Both the position numbers and the translations under genes were made by a program. A model generated the notes under the pieces. The model saw nothing but the letters and a program-made list of their open reading frames with translations. It was not told the DNA's origin and did not search any database. From NCBI RefSeq assembly GCF_000003605.2, contig NW_003122930.1, positions 134,612 to 158,530 of the forward strand: a stretch of 23,919 nucleotides of DNA, written 5' to 3'. This document shows, in pieces, positions 8,780 to 20,420 of this stretch; within the stretch, counting starts at the first letter, position 1, and each line of letters starts with the position of its first letter. Source of the DNA: Saccoglossus kowalevskii (Eukaryota > Hemichordata > Enteropneusta > Harrimaniidae).

Positions 8780-10382
8780 ACCTATTTTTCCGAGAAAATT
8801 TCCTACATTTTTTTGACGTCCACTTGTTATTTTACCATCACCTGCTTGGTAAGCAAACCCAACCTAGAACAACGCCATTTTGGTATGTTTTCTTCGCGGT
8901 GATTTCTCTACCCATAGATAGAAATCTCTCTATGTTGTGGACACCTCGTATAAGGCACTGCTTGTTGCATGTAAATACTCCATCATCAGTATATTTCAAC
9001 AGCGAGAAAAAAAGACCAGGGTCTGCAAGTTTGCGGTTCGACTCGACGTCACGTGGTATATTCACCAATATTTTAAAGTAAATTAAATAACATAACATAT
9101 CTTGCATTTTTCCGTTGATACAATTATGGCATTTGGTCAACGTATGTTCTATTTTCCAATGATTACCCCGGGCACAGTAAAGCAAAACACCATTCAGAAC
9201 CGGGGCACGATTCTCATAAACACGAGTACATATCCATCCCATTCAACATGTTTACAATATCATCCACAGAGACAGTGCTCAAGTATACCGCAGCCAGTAA
9301 TCATTTGATATTATATTATATTATATTCAGCCATGAAAGAATTTGGTATATATTTCATATTGCCGGATATGATGTGTATTCAATTTGTCATGATTGATAT
9401 CTACGTGACGTTGTAAGGCACTCGGCGTTAATATTTACCCTGTTAATTCAATATCAGATATACACTGCACGTGGTCACACTTACATGGTTAATAAATAAA
9501 TTAAAAATCAAGAAAAGGAACCCGCGTAAAGTATTGCAAAACATAAGTATTATAACGTCGTGATGCTAGTGAACGAAAAACTATACTGATTTTTGTTTTT
9601 ATGTTTTCGCAATACTAGTCTAGACTTGGCATTCATTGAGTTTTATTCCCCATCATATTGAAATAAATAGCGCCAGGCAGTTATGACAGTATGAGTAGAT
9701 AATCCCACGTAACAGTATGTCTGTTTCAATGTTACAAGGTTAACGTACGACGCACTGTTACCACAATGGCATATCCAAATTACTAACATAGTGATATATT
9801 ATAGGAATCATTTGACTTTTCAGTATTTTTAACATTTTTAAAACACCCTTCATATTAAGTATAATTAAAATACAGCATATAAGGTTTTCTTTTGACCACC
9901 GCGAAGCAAATGCACCCTTGAAATACGCCACTCTTATTTTCGACGATATTTATTGAGCCAAATAGAAATAGTTACACCCCGTATTTTTTTTACTATTAGA
10001 CCGGCCAATCAATATTTATCATGGCAGACTATAAATTTTGGCAAATTGAGCAAAAACTCTTTTTTTTTTTTTTTTAATTTTTGAAATATATATTATACCA
10101 CATCATTTCAGTTTGTTGTAGAATTAAACCTTTCTGTTCTGTGTAAAATATATAAATTTTCACCTGACCTTGCCAACTATTTGAACACTATCATTTTCCC
10201 GCCAAAGCCTAGGTGCAACATTTTGCGTCTTTGTTTTACTTTTATAATTTATTTGTTAATTTTGGAGCAAAATTAAATTTTGCATTGCTACAAATTTAAG
10301 TGGATGTATGTATTTAATTTGATAAGCGACAAAAATTGGTTGGTTTTTGCATTCACATAGTTGAAAAAATCCTGTCTAAGTC
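8780..10382. other. No supported gene; open frames on both strands near 8830-9300
   Basis: Overlapping open frames occur on both strands at 8824-9308, the longest being 134 codons on the minus strand at 8838-9242. None shows a domain, clean splice sites or a credible start, so none is called. A TATTA-type pentanucleotide run is at 9309-9327 and a 16-base T-run at 10060-10075. Confidence 0.3.
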
Positions 10383-10634
10383 TCATTTTATATTCAATTT
10401 TCGTAACAGACTACAGTAGGAACCAGAATACAAATAAATAGTGTAAACGATGCTGTCAATGGTGTCTTCTGAATCCACAGTGTAATACCAAGGATAGATA
10501 TTTTCGCCTTTAAAGCACCCAAAATCGTCGTGCAGCGTGCGTTCGATTTTTGTGTGAAACAATGTTATTTTATAAGCGTTGTTTACTTCTTGTGGACTCT
10601 TGTCGAACACGACGCGTTGCGACGACCGTGATGC
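10383..10634 (-). CDS. Coding-like fragment, unrecognised, next to a MITE
   Basis: A minus-strand frame of about 80 codons, open from the edge of the MITE (about 10634) to a TGA at 10383-10385. There is no ATG near the beginning. The residues look protein-like (FDKSPQEVNNAYK, then TLHDDFGCFKGENIYPWYYT), with balanced charge and aromatic residues. No family is recognised and no clear acceptor is seen, because the MITE abuts the 5' side. It could be an exon interrupted by the MITE, a pseudogene piece or a chance open frame. Confidence 0.25.
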   Translation of the reverse strand, partial: ASRSSQRVVFDKSPQEVNNAYKITLFHTKIERTLHDDFGCFKGENIYPWYYTVDSEDTIDSIVYTIYLYSGSYCSLLRKLNIK

Positions 10635-10635
10635 T

Positions 10636-10795
10636 TTAAAGCGGGGGAGTCGTTACCTGCGCATGCGCCAGATGGTCGTATCGTGTCATTATTTACAAAC
10701 AAGCGTCTATCCATGAGCCTTTGCGTTTTAACATGTGTTATCGTTGCTTGGAACTCATTTCCCGCGCGTGCACAAGTGACGACCCTCTCGCTTAA
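10636..10795 (+). mobile_element. MITE copy 1, TTAA-bounded, 160 bp
   Basis: It begins TTAAAGCGGGGGAGTCGT and ends with an imperfect inverted copy (GACCCTCTCGCTTAA), with TTAA at both ends. The internal part (TTTACAAACAAGCGTCTA, CATGAGCCTTTGCGTTTT) matches the copy at 19950-20114 in the same orientation. TTAA target duplications and short inverted ends are the hallmark of piggyBac-type elements, and at this size it cannot code for a transposase. The assignment to piggyBac is inference from the TTAA alone. Confidence 0.8.
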
Positions 10796-13700
10796 AATTA
10801 ATTACAGGGAGTTAACATTGCTATATTTGTAATCTTCGTGGATGTACGACATGCAGTTTTCCTACAGAAGCACGCTTTGACGGCAATGCCACAATGCACG
10901 GAATGCCGTTATTTTTATGATCTGTTAACGCTCGCACTTCATTGGTGGAATGGATGCGCTGAGACAGGCTGTACATTACAATATTCCATTTCTAGCACTA
11001 AAGTCTCGTCATTTCCTTCCGTCTATTTGATGTTCTCTCCGGGTGGTCCAAATCGATATCTACAAGGTCCCTACAAAAAAACACATGACATTTTAGTATA
11101 AGTAGTGAAATATAAAGACGTATACCAATGTTATAGTCACGTGACACAGAGACGGGAAAACAAGAGTGCCAGAAGTTATGATTCTTGTGTACTCTAAAAC
11201 AATATGTTTTACTGAATAAGATACACACAACTGCGACAAACAAGAATTATTTTTAGTCGTTCGCGTGCGTACACGTTTTGCAGTTTATCACGTTTTCCCA
11301 GAGTAATTGTTTATAAAGTATAAAAAATAATGCAAAAATAGTGATTTTATTATTTTTTTCGTATGTGATATTCTCTTCATATGATGAGGACGTGAAAAGT
11401 TAACTAACCAAAATTGATAGTAATCAATTCATTAAATTAGCATTCCGACGGAAGAATAACTCAACATCACATAATTTTGTGAGAAAACGTTTTGTCGCCG
11501 CATCAAATTTGGTAAACACACATTTATATTCTTTCACATTTGTTTCAGGTCGCGCGTGTATGTCACAACTGTCGCGTCAATCATGAACGACTGTGACAGC
11601 CGGCTGTCACTCCTCTCCATGACTAATTTTATCTAATTTTTTGGGGGAATGGCTGCATTCAACTTGAAATGATTCATAACCAAGGTTGTTCCGGAGATCA
11701 AATTATTTGTGTTTTGTTGTTTATAATATTTATGTTGTCGGGAATTCAGCAACATAAAATGTAAATCGCATGCAATATATTGTGGAATGTAGTGTGACGT
11801 CACTCGGAATTCGAACGTGATATTACATCAAAGTAAATACCACCATTTGCGCGTCATGGTTTCACATATAAGGTTATTTATAGGCCAGGCAATTGAAAAA
11901 CGTACACTTGAAATAACCGGGGTATTTGTGTGAGTGAATGAGGGTAGAGTGTTCTCAAATCAATCATCCAGAATGACGTATACTCGTATATAGAAAGGCA
12001 ATATCCAGTGTGAGTAAATGTTCAGGTGCTGTACAAAACACAAAATGTGAGCTTTTACCTAGGGCGTGTTGATTGACGCAATGCCAGCGGTTACGTTTTC
12101 CTTAGATGCGGTGAAGCTCGCGAAAAGTCCTGTAAAACACGTTTTTTTAGCTTGCATGTCATTTTAGCTAAGGCCAGAAAAAAAAATTTCTCTGTTTCTC
12201 GTTTCATGTAAATTTTAAAATGAGGCGGCGAGGCGATTTTCTTTTTGAATACTGAGCTAAAATTGGGGGAATTAGAGACAAGTGCGAGTACAATCGCATT
12301 TTTGAATACTTTAGAAGAACAAAAACGTCCGAGGCGCATAGTTCAAAATGATGCGCACGGAAACGAGAAATAGAGATATTTTATTTCTCAGCCTAACCTG
12401 TAGTTTCGCTAATTCAAGATGTCGCTAATTTAGAATAAAGTATATTCCCACAATGAGATTGTTGCCATTTTAGCTAAATTAACATTTTGTTAATTTATGT
12501 TTTGAGTCAAATTCGCTAAAATGGCACGTAAGTATTTCAATGTGTTTTACAGTATGTCTCCCTAATGATGTTAGTATGTAAGTTGGTTCAACAACGAAAC
12601 ATTTTATAAACGAAATGTACAGTAAACTACCTGACAACACAATCACATTAAATGGAATACAAGGGGAATTATTTCAACGCGCACTTCAGCAAAATATTTA
12701 GACTAAATATCTTCAATGATTCACAGCAATAGATCACTAATTTACGTAAATTGTATGGCCGACTTATGATTTTCTGAAAAAAATGGTCAATGAATTCGGG
12801 TGATGCCAAATTTGAATATAACATTTATTTAAAAAACACGTATTATTGCATAGTTACTAATAATAGTACGCTAGACATGTTCTATAACCGAAACTCGCTC
12901 TATCTCTCTCTCTGAGTAGTGCCCTTCAACTTTATGGTTGACTATTCATGATGTATACGTGTGTGTTAGAAGCAGTTAATGTGTCTTCGTCCCTCCAATT
13001 ACCGCCTCTTAAGACAGGGGCGGCGGCACGAAATGTTGCATGGAGGCGAGATCAGCTCACCAACCTTGCGCGACCTTACTAGGGGGACCAGGCATGCCCC
13101 TCCTTAATAATTTGAAATATAGACCCCCTGAAACGCTATTTCCTGCATTTTGAGGGGAAAATTTTGCCGACACAAATGGTTTCAGCTTGATTTTGGGGGC
13201 GACGCCCTCTCTGTCCCCTGTGTCGCCGCCAATGTAAGAAAAGCTTTTAGCCTTCTGCAAGATTTCAAATACATAGCCAGCCAACGTATGCCATGTCTAT
13301 ACAAATGTAAGATTTTTATCCAAATTTACATTAAAACAATTCTACGAACTCATAATTTGAAGCCGACATTGTTATACTCCACAAAGAATATATTGGTGTC
13401 GCCGATACTGTGCGATAGATTTATTAAATTTACTTCTGCCTAGATATAAAACGATTTTTTTAACTTCAGTGTTCACCAATTTGTGTATATTCCGGCGATA
13501 CTATTGCTGTCCCCAATATCGTAGTCGAATTTTCCATAGCGTATCTTATATTGACACCCATACGTACATCCGGGTAGTTACATTGTAATGTATTATATCG
13601 CGATATGTGGTCCTTGCTCTCTTGTACGAGTCCGTGTTTGATTCGAAAATATGGTAGCTCGGGGCATTAATTATGCTGCATGGTAACAGCTGTGAATAGC

Positions 13701-14146
13701 AAAATCCGTAACATATTAAATAATTGAATATTTCATTTGTATTGAAAAAGGGCAGTATCTTGTGGCTGAAAATGGCACGAGCAACCTTTGTTTTAGATGT
13801 TGAAATATCGTCTGTTCCAATTTCATATTTCCCGCCATTTTTTCTTATGCGCTACAACGTTAATTGATTCCATTTTTTTTTAGCCATGATTTAAATTTAA
13901 ACGGACGCGCAGTACAAATGTGCTTGAATCTACTATACATTCATTTTTTTAAAGTCTGAATTGAATAGACAGAGAACCAGAAAACGAAGCCATGTCACAG
14001 CTGCCACGCCGCGACGAATAATAATATGCTGGGGTCTGGGGTCATTATATATCCATCCGCCGTGCGTGTCAAAATACTTGTTCCCAAAATATAAATACCT
14101 AAAAAAGAGGCAGATTCACACAATTGAATGTGTCGTCACAACTCAC
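10796..14146. other. Long stretch without a supported gene, presumed intron of the two-TM protein gene
   Basis: Several short open frames on both strands lack domains and splice support. An imperfect inverted repeat (15 of 17 bases; GCCATTTTAGCTAAATT at 12464-12480 against 12509-12525) and other TTTTAGCTAA words at 12100-12530 suggest a decayed repeat. A TC-run is at 12903-12913. Positions 13015-13240 are richer in G and C, with CCCC/GGGG words, and look like an unnamed repeat. Acceptor-like sites exist on the minus strand (for example near 12773), but none gives a convincing exon. Confidence 0.3.
12464..12525. repeat. Imperfect inverted repeat, 17-bp arms
   Basis: Arms at 12464-12480 and 12509-12525 match at 15 of 17 positions with a 28-base spacer. 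A related word (TCATTTTAGCTAA) occurs at about 12160, so this may be part of a larger decayed element. Confidence 0.7.
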
Positions 14147-14520
14147 TTTCGTCTGTTTGTTTCAGTAATATCCAAATCATCGTCAAAACATTCAAAATCT
14201 TCATCATTTCCAACATGTCCATCTTGTCTCCGATGATTGCTCTCATTGATTTCTTCCTCGCCTTCGACCTCAGACGACTCGATTTCATCACCGGTTCCCG
14301 CCAAGCGTTCCATTTCCTCCTCGTCCGCGGGTACTAATAGTCTCCGCTGTTTCACACACAGTATTAATATTCCGACGGTATACGCCCCTGAAGCCAGCGT
14401 TAAAAACGTACAAGCGACGTAAAGGGTATGTTGCCCGCTAAGATATGAAAATATACACGCCGTCAAAAACAGCGCCGTGGATAAACACGACATAGCACAT
14501 ATTGTCGACGCTACTGCCAT
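14147..14520 (-). CDS. Two-transmembrane protein with acidic tail, first exon
   Basis: An ATG with good context (A at -3, G at +4) opens 124 codons plus two bases, then a consensus donor GTGAGT (GT at 14146-14145). Without splicing the frame would stop at once (TGA at 14145-14143), which supports the donor. Residues 7-27 and 33-56 are hydrophobic and should form two membrane helices with a very short loop. A basic patch (KQRR, 57-60) follows, which by the positive-inside rule puts the tail in the cytosol. Residues 66-119 are strongly acidic (DEEEMERL, EGEEE, DEDFECFDDDLD). The exon at 8440-8497 is phase-compatible as the next one. I do not recognise the family. Its start lies 199 bp from the start of a plus-strand exon, so the two genes probably share a promoter. 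Confidence 0.7.
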
Positions 14521-14719
14521 TATAGAAATTTAAAAGCCCTGTAATTCGCGATTAGCACAAAATAATTCCTCCACAAATTGTCATCGCTTTTAAAAATGCC
14601 TTCTACCAGCTCTGAAAGAAAAATGTAATACAGCATCAGAAAAACGTGTCAATTGATATGCAAATGAGGCTGCGCTGCGATGAAAGATGGTGCCATTGTG
14701 ATAAGAGGTCATCCGTGCG
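14521..14719. promoter_or_regulatory. Putative bidirectional promoter between divergent first exons
   Basis: This 199-bp gap separates two start codons facing away from each other (14520 minus, 14720 plus). It must hold both 5' UTRs and start sites if both genes are real. No TATA box stands out. An upstream out-of-frame ATG at about 14680 on the plus strand would run past the plus-strand start codon. Close head-to-head pairs with shared TATA-less promoters are common in animals; here it is inference. Confidence 0.45.
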
Positions 14720-14779
14720 ATGGCTTCCGTATTTCTCCATAACAATGAGATTAATAATGCTTTACACAAATTGTATCAA
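14720..14779 (+). CDS. Short first coding exon, unrecognised protein
   Basis: An ATG in strong context (G at -3, G at +4) opens 20 codons, MASVFLHNNEINNALHKLYQ, followed by a perfect donor CAA|GTAAGT (GT at 14780-14781). It ends in phase 0. The residues look like an amphipathic helix start. The next exon was not identified: acceptors at about 14887 and 15011 lead to stops after 2 and about 23 codons. Support rests on the start context, donor quality and head-to-head position with the two-TM protein gene. It is too short to name. Confidence 0.5.
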
Positions 14780-14785
14780 GTAAGT

Positions 14786-17700
14786 ATTACTCCAAATGCG
14801 GGATATTTATTTTAACACCACGAGTATTTATAATCCTTAACGAAGTACCCGCTACATTGAGAATTTCTAATCATTCGTCTGTTTGTAGTTTGCGTGACGT
14901 CATGACTAAAATTATATGATATGCACATGACACTCATAATATATGTTCTGCATTAGAGAGATATTAGAGTTCACCTATATAGAATAACCTGTTAAATATT
15001 GATATTTGTTAGTTTCTCGCATTATTAAAAACGATTGCTTTGGTGGGAGACGTCGCCATGCCGATCATGGATGTGCATTCGTGACTTTGTAGTAGCGGAA
15101 TTACATAGTGGCGAATAACAATGCTGGCGGCAGTAACATATGTTAACATATACAATTATGCCGGGTTGGGTTTTGTTTCAATGCAATACATTCAATTTCC
15201 ACATGCGCAAATGTCATCTATGTATCAAAGTCACAATAATACTCACAGTGAACATAAAATACTAGACGTATATAACTGCCGGATCGTCGTAAACGACTCC
15301 TATGTCCGTTTTACAGCGCGTCTTACTTTGTTATACGGGAGTTATATATTCGATGCAACCCGTATGGCAGACAGCGCCCTCTGTCGTAGTTGATTTTTTT
15401 GATAATTATAATTTATATACAAGTAACCTCGTAGTAAATTTTTATTGAGTACGTATGATTATGTGACACTAAATGGGTCCCTTGTCTCATTGAAAAATGG
15501 GAAATAATAAAAAATATTCAACTTATTGGTGATGTTTCGTGACACCATACGACTACTACTGAATCATAATTGCGCATGCGTCAGTAATTAATGTTCATTA
15601 TAGTATTAAATCATATATATATATATAGAACTCCGACAGAATAAGTAAATTACCAGAATATCATGACAACTTAGCATATACATTGAAAGGACTACCTAGT
15701 CCATACAATATTATTAATTAATTAAATTAAAAATTCATTTTTTATTGAAGTGGGAGAGCATTCATTCGCCAGCCGTCGCAAGCTCCACACGCTGACTTCA
15801 CAAAGTGGAGCCCTTGAAATAGGCCGTAATTTAGGATTGGCGCCTTGATTTTTGTTAAAGGTATTTGTGACATGGGGGATTCTGGAGCAAAATGGCAACT
15901 TATTACTCTCATTCCATCGCGAGTTGTCGCTAAGTCTCTTCCCGTGATCCAATTATTACTACGCAGCCTAATAATCCATCAAAGCAGAGTGCGATTTCCC
16001 GTCGAAACTAAACTTAATATGTCCAAATTCTATTTCGCCTGAATTCGTGAGCCTTTTTAGTAACATTCACAAAGTTTGGCTTCCCGCATAGATACGCTGT
16101 CTACCTCGCATGTCGTTGGTAGTGTCCGGGTGATGATGTCACGTGCATACCTCACGAGATGGAGTCTACATTCAAACGTTTACAACACCGCCCCTGGATT
16201 AGTTCACTGATAATTTACATTGACATAATTAACCCGAGTAAAAGTAGTTTTGGCATAGTATTCATAATTTAGTTAAAGAGCCATCATGATATTGTACTTT
16301 TTATTTTACGTCGCATGGGACCCGTCCGTATAGAACCGGTCACGGCGCGGCGACCATCGCCAATTAATACATTTTCTCACAATAATAGAACCTACCAAGT
16401 ACAGCAACATATTGTTTTTCTCATTGACGTTCCCTATATTCCCCTAAAATGACATGATGTTCACTCACCAAATTCGCACGTTAACAGTACATGATAACAT
16501 CGATGTTAGATACACATTTGCTCCAGCACTGCCGACTTGACTACGTGTCTGTTCTCAATAAAGCAGCTGAATACCGTTAAAAAGGGATTTCACAACCATA
16601 TGTTGCCGCACACCCTGATAAACTCGCTTCGCTAAACAGTTGTGATATTAGTTGTCACGACAACAGAATAGATTTTTTCTCTTTGCCTGCGAGGGATTTC
16701 AGTGATTTAATTTTGTACCACTTCCAGCATGGTTTGACCCAAAGTAATAAACGTGCGTTATCTCACTTATTTAATTATCACATAATTATAATCGTGATTA
16801 GTTATTTTATATGGGATTGGACGAGAAATGGAAATATTGAGCGCGAAATGAATCATCCTGAACACACAAACTGGAAATGGTCATAAACGGCTGGCTGGAC
16901 CTTGGCAGCTTATGTATAGCCATGTTAATATTCACCCACCCACCTCGCATATGCAACAGGTGTCCTTAGAATATAACACTGCAACAATATAAAAAAATAT
17001 ATAAAGGCCAAATTTGATTCTTTATACTAAAAAAATCACAATTCAAACTGAAATGATAGGTTTCCATTGGCTGATTGAAAGATGTTATCCAATGACGTCG
17101 TTGCGCACTGCGACGGATCGTTGATGGGCTGACTAGATTCAACTGCTAAACGATTTTATAAATATTTACAAAAAAGGGAACGGGTTTGTTGTGCAGCTAG
17201 TATACAAACGAAACAATGATGGTTATATTTGTTGTGAGCTCCGTGTAACGCGAGTGTATGGGGTTCGTGTCCGCAGTGTATTATGGGACACACCCACTCA
17301 ACCAGGCACATGGGAAACCCATGGTGTATTAAACACCGTGAAACATGAACAACGTGAAAGCTACCCTTTAGGACATTGGCGGTGCTCGTGAACCACGTTA
17401 TCAGAATCGACAGGACCCCAATGCCAGGAACGAATATTACACCTGGAAACGCACCACAGTCGTCACCGTGTTCGCTATTGAGACATACTAGAGAGATACA
17501 CTTCATTTCAATGACCTTTTTACCGTGCACACCTTGTTTGCCGGAAGGATAGTTACGTCGTAGAAAATAGTATATACGGTTTGTAAAATGGATTGTTTAT
17601 TTACACGGAATTAGAAAGCTCATCGCGCATCAACTGTGCCGCTTCAGTGTGGGTTAGGGTGTAAGGGCGCTGTTTCGGCATTACAAACAAAAGGATTTAT

Positions 17701-19622
17701 TATAATTGATTTTTAACCCTGAGGGCGTAACTCGAGGCGGTGCTCGAAATTATCTTGATATGATAAACATACGTCGCTGTGTTCAAATAATATGTGAATA
17801 AACTTGTAAAGTATGAATAAAATGAAAGAAATTTGATTTGAATCATCTCTGCCATTGTTGCTGGAAACCAAGTTCCATCTCCTCAGTACAAATTTTCTGA
17901 GCCTCCACATGTAAGTATGTACGCTCTAAGCATGTAAAATCAGAGACCATTGGCTAGGGTTTCGTTGATTTCTGAATATAATTATTTTACAATTATGATT
18001 TCTTATCTATGTCTTTAAAATGTCTTAGAACTGACCTTTTGTTTATCAATGCCACATGACGTCATAAGTTGACTATTTGCGTCCATAAGAATTGCATCCA
18101 AAAAAATGTGACCATGTTCAAAACGGAGAACTTGGCAGACATTAGTGTAGGGGGTCGGTGTTGTCAGCATTTTTCGTGCTAGTATTCGCGGGAAGATTAA
18201 TTATTAAGCACATGCAATATGTGTTTTATAACACATTACACGTAGAATTGCCAGAGGAACGAGCATAGGTCGTCTGCCGTCTTCTTCTCGACGTCTAGTA
18301 GCGGTGTCCCGATTTCTTCACAAAACGATGTAAAGACGCTTTTAGAAAAATTCAAATTCATCCAAGTTGTTCAAAGAGAGCACTAACATTTTACCTGAAA
18401 CACACACAACAACTCGAAATAAGTTATGAACTATAAAACAAAAGGCTTGTTTGCTGCAGCCTAATAATGCAGTCGTGGAAGTGTTTTTTTCAGTCTTGAA
18501 ATGAAGCCGTTTTAGGCAAAATATATGTTGCGGTCAAATGTTGTGTGCCCTGGGCACCAACGATGCGTGTTTTCAAAAATTGAAATCCTAATTATCATAT
18601 TTGTGAAAAAACTGATTATAACATTTCTGTTAAATTGTTTGTTATTACACAAGTCAAGTATCTAAACGCGATTTAAAACATGAAATACCGCGCGACTTTC
18701 AACGCGACACACTCGTGAAAGCATATGCATGTGGCCTATTAACAATGTGACACATATATTGCAGTAGACTGCTTTTAATAATTCCACTGCACAACTAATA
18801 ACTGGCCCAAGGCCCAAGTCTGAAGCTCCAAAATTGTCCATTAATTCTTTTTAACGTAAAAGTATGGGTGTAATAACGAAGATATACTAGTACTACGAAC
18901 TGGACTAATTTAAGGTATTTACTTCGAGGGTTCTGTGTTGTCACAGCGTACGTGTGTTACTAAACTCCTGTTGTATAGCAAGACAATATAATGAACGAAT
19001 GATGGGGTCAATGATCTTTAGTATCGTACCTGATAAATCTATGTATCATAGCGAACTTAATAATGCAGTCTACCATAAATCACCCGGCCTGTTTATCCCA
19101 TTCACTGACCGTGTACTAACACAGCTCACGATTTGAAAATCCAGAGTGTCACTGCTAAAAAATGTACAATTTTTAAATAGTAAGGGGAACGTTCAGTTGT
19201 GCTCTTCACTTAAGTCATGTGAGAAAAACCTAGGTCTAATAAATGGGTATTGATGAGAACAAAAAAAAATAGTAAACAGGTACTGTTTGGAACAAAGAAA
19301 ACGTACTTTTCAGTAAATGCTGAACGCTATTGCAGGTTAGTGGACTGTTAGTAAGGATACGAACCAAAAAGCAATATTACTGAATCAACGGTCCACAGAA
19401 TTAAGTTGGCAAGTGGAGAGTGATATTATCATTCTCCAGGGTTTCAGGTTGAGTATAATGCAATATTAGTATTGTGTCCGATGAGGTGTTTTATACAATC
19501 TTAAATGAATTCCAAACTAGAGGTCTCGTGATTCAGGTTGTGCGACTTTTGGCAGTGGCTGGCGTGGCAGTCTCTATGAAAAACATTAACAACATGACAT
19601 TATATATTTAGCATAATTGCTA
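14786..19622. other. Long stretch without a clearly supported gene
   Basis: Probably the intron and downstream part of the plus-strand gene starting at 14720, plus intergenic DNA. Seen: an AT dinucleotide run at 15613-15627; a 7-bp perfect stem (GCTCCAC/GTGGAGC) at 15782-15811; a GGTGT/ACACC hairpin at about 17325-17339; and a possible 24-nt plus-strand microexon at 17887-17910. The 124-codon minus-strand frame at 17156-17530 starts with GTG, has no domain and overlaps an open frame on the other strand; it is not called. Confidence 0.3.
17887..17910 (+). CDS. Possible 24-nt microexon
   Basis: The acceptor CCATCTCCTCAG ends at 17886 and a perfect donor GTAAGT follows at 17911-17916. The 24 bases between are open in the frame YKFSEPPH, and that frame is also open upstream for 16 codons. 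It could be part of the plus-strand gene that starts at 14720 (the phases are compatible). The evidence is splice-site quality only. Confidence 0.2.
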
Positions 19623-19628
19623 TTTATT
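19623..19628 (-). terminator. Polyadenylation signal AATAAA of the NTF2-like gene
   Basis: AATAAA on the minus strand, 12 bases after the stop codon at 19641-19643. This would make a very short 3' UTR. Confidence 0.6.
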
Positions 19629-19640
19629 ATCGGTACTGGC

Positions 19641-19861
19641 TTAGTTAGACATATCGACATGGGCACGATAAATGCCTTCTACTTTCTTCCAGATAATGAG
19701 ATTGTTGTAAGGTTTTCCCTCGGTCCCATCAGCTTTTTGCCCTTGCAAACTGACGATACAATATGCCATCTCACCATCTGGACTCGTGGAAAAGTCAACA
19801 ATTTCGCTTTTTATGTTTACGGCACCTTCTTCTTTGAATCTCTCGCACGCCTTGACAAGCT
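19641..19861 (-). CDS. NTF2-like (SnoaL/DUF4440-type) protein, exon 2 (terminal)
   Basis: The acceptor TTTCGTCTACAG ends at 19862. The exon starts with AG, which completes a Gln codon with the C left by exon 1, then gives 72 residues and a TAA. It reads LVKACERFKEEGAVNIKSEI, then SPDGEMAYCIVSLQG, then NNLIIWKKVEGIYRAHVDMS. The final block, W-K-K-x-x-G-x-[YW]-R-x-H-x-D-M, is the characteristic last two beta strands of the DUF4440/SnoaL branch of the NTF2-like superfamily. The fold is a cone-shaped alpha+beta barrel that binds small ligands or forms dimers. Function in animals is mostly unknown. With exon 1 the protein is about 124 residues, the normal size of one such domain, with no signal peptide, so it is probably cytosolic. 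The intron of about 1.17 kb contains a MITE. Confidence 0.9.
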
Positions 19862-19949
19862 CTGTAGACGAAACACAAACACTGACATGATAAATACTTC
19901 TATATAAGTTGCACTGTATACAACTGATTTGCGATTCTGACCAATTGAG

Positions 19950-20114
19950 TTAAAGCGGGGGAGTCGTCACCTGCGCATGCGTCAGATGGGCATAGTGTGT
20001 CAATGTTTACAAACAAGCGTCTACTCATGAGCCTTTGCGTTTTTAGCGTGTGTTGTTATCGTTGCTTGGGACTCAATTGCCACGCGTGCGCAGGTGACAA
20101 CCCTCCCGCTTTAA
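19950..20114 (+). mobile_element. MITE copy 2, TTAA-bounded, 165 bp, in an intron
   Basis: Left end TTAAAGCGGGGGAGTCGTCA, right end (inverted) TTAAAGCGGGAGGGTTGTCA. The arms pair over about 32 bases with five or so mismatches and run on into CCTGCGCATGCG and CCTGCGCACGCG. The ends are better preserved than in the copy at 10636-10795, and the interior matches that copy closely. It sits inside the single intron of the NTF2-like gene, opposite in strand to the gene. No coding capacity. Confidence 0.85.
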
Positions 20115-20402
20115 ATATTGTTAGCAATATGTTGCAATCGTTATTTTAATATATCTTATATACGATTGAAAAAATATCGCCTAGAATAAATATTGTTGTC
20201 GATTTTATCTTTCTATCATGTTTAAACTAGATTGCTACACTACTACATTGCGTGTTTGGTACAAAACCACAATTGCCGCGATCAGTCATAGTATGAATAG
20301 ACAATTCATTGATTCAGAATTCAATTCAATTCATAGACAATTATTCAGTTTTTAAGGGTGATGTTTCACATTAAACAAGTATTCACATTAAATATATAGA
20401 TT

Positions 20403-20420
20403 TAATAATAATAATAATAA
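20403..20420 (+). repeat. TAA trinucleotide run
   Basis: A short perfect microsatellite of about six TAA units inside the NTF2-like gene's intron. Confidence 0.85.

Noticed and set aside
9030-9050. GGTTCGACTCG, resembling a tRNA T-arm
   Set aside because: No matching A box, acceptor stem or anticodon arm at the right distance.
8838-9242. 134-codon minus-strand open frame
   Set aside because: No domain, no clean splice sites, and overlapping open frames on the plus strand. The composition is not convincing as protein.
12091-12339. 82-codon minus-strand frame starting with ATG
   Set aside because: Low-complexity Lys/Phe/Ser-rich composition from A- and T-runs, with no splice or domain support.
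13057-13284. 75-codon minus-strand frame in a G/C-rich stretch
   Set aside because: The CCCC/GGGG word structure looks like a repeat element rather than a gene, and no domain is seen.
15121-15393. 90-codon plus-strand frame starting with ATG
   Set aside because: No domain and no acceptor in phase with the exon at 14720-14779. The sequence drifts without conserved features.
15782-15811. GCTCCAC/GTGGAGC stem, considered as a histone-type 3' stem-loop
   Set aside because: The loop is 16 bases and the sequence does not match the histone stem-loop consensus.
17156-17530. 124-codon minus-strand open frame
   Set aside because: It starts with GTG, is rich in Cys and His without a regular spacing, has an open frame on the opposite strand and shows no recognised family.
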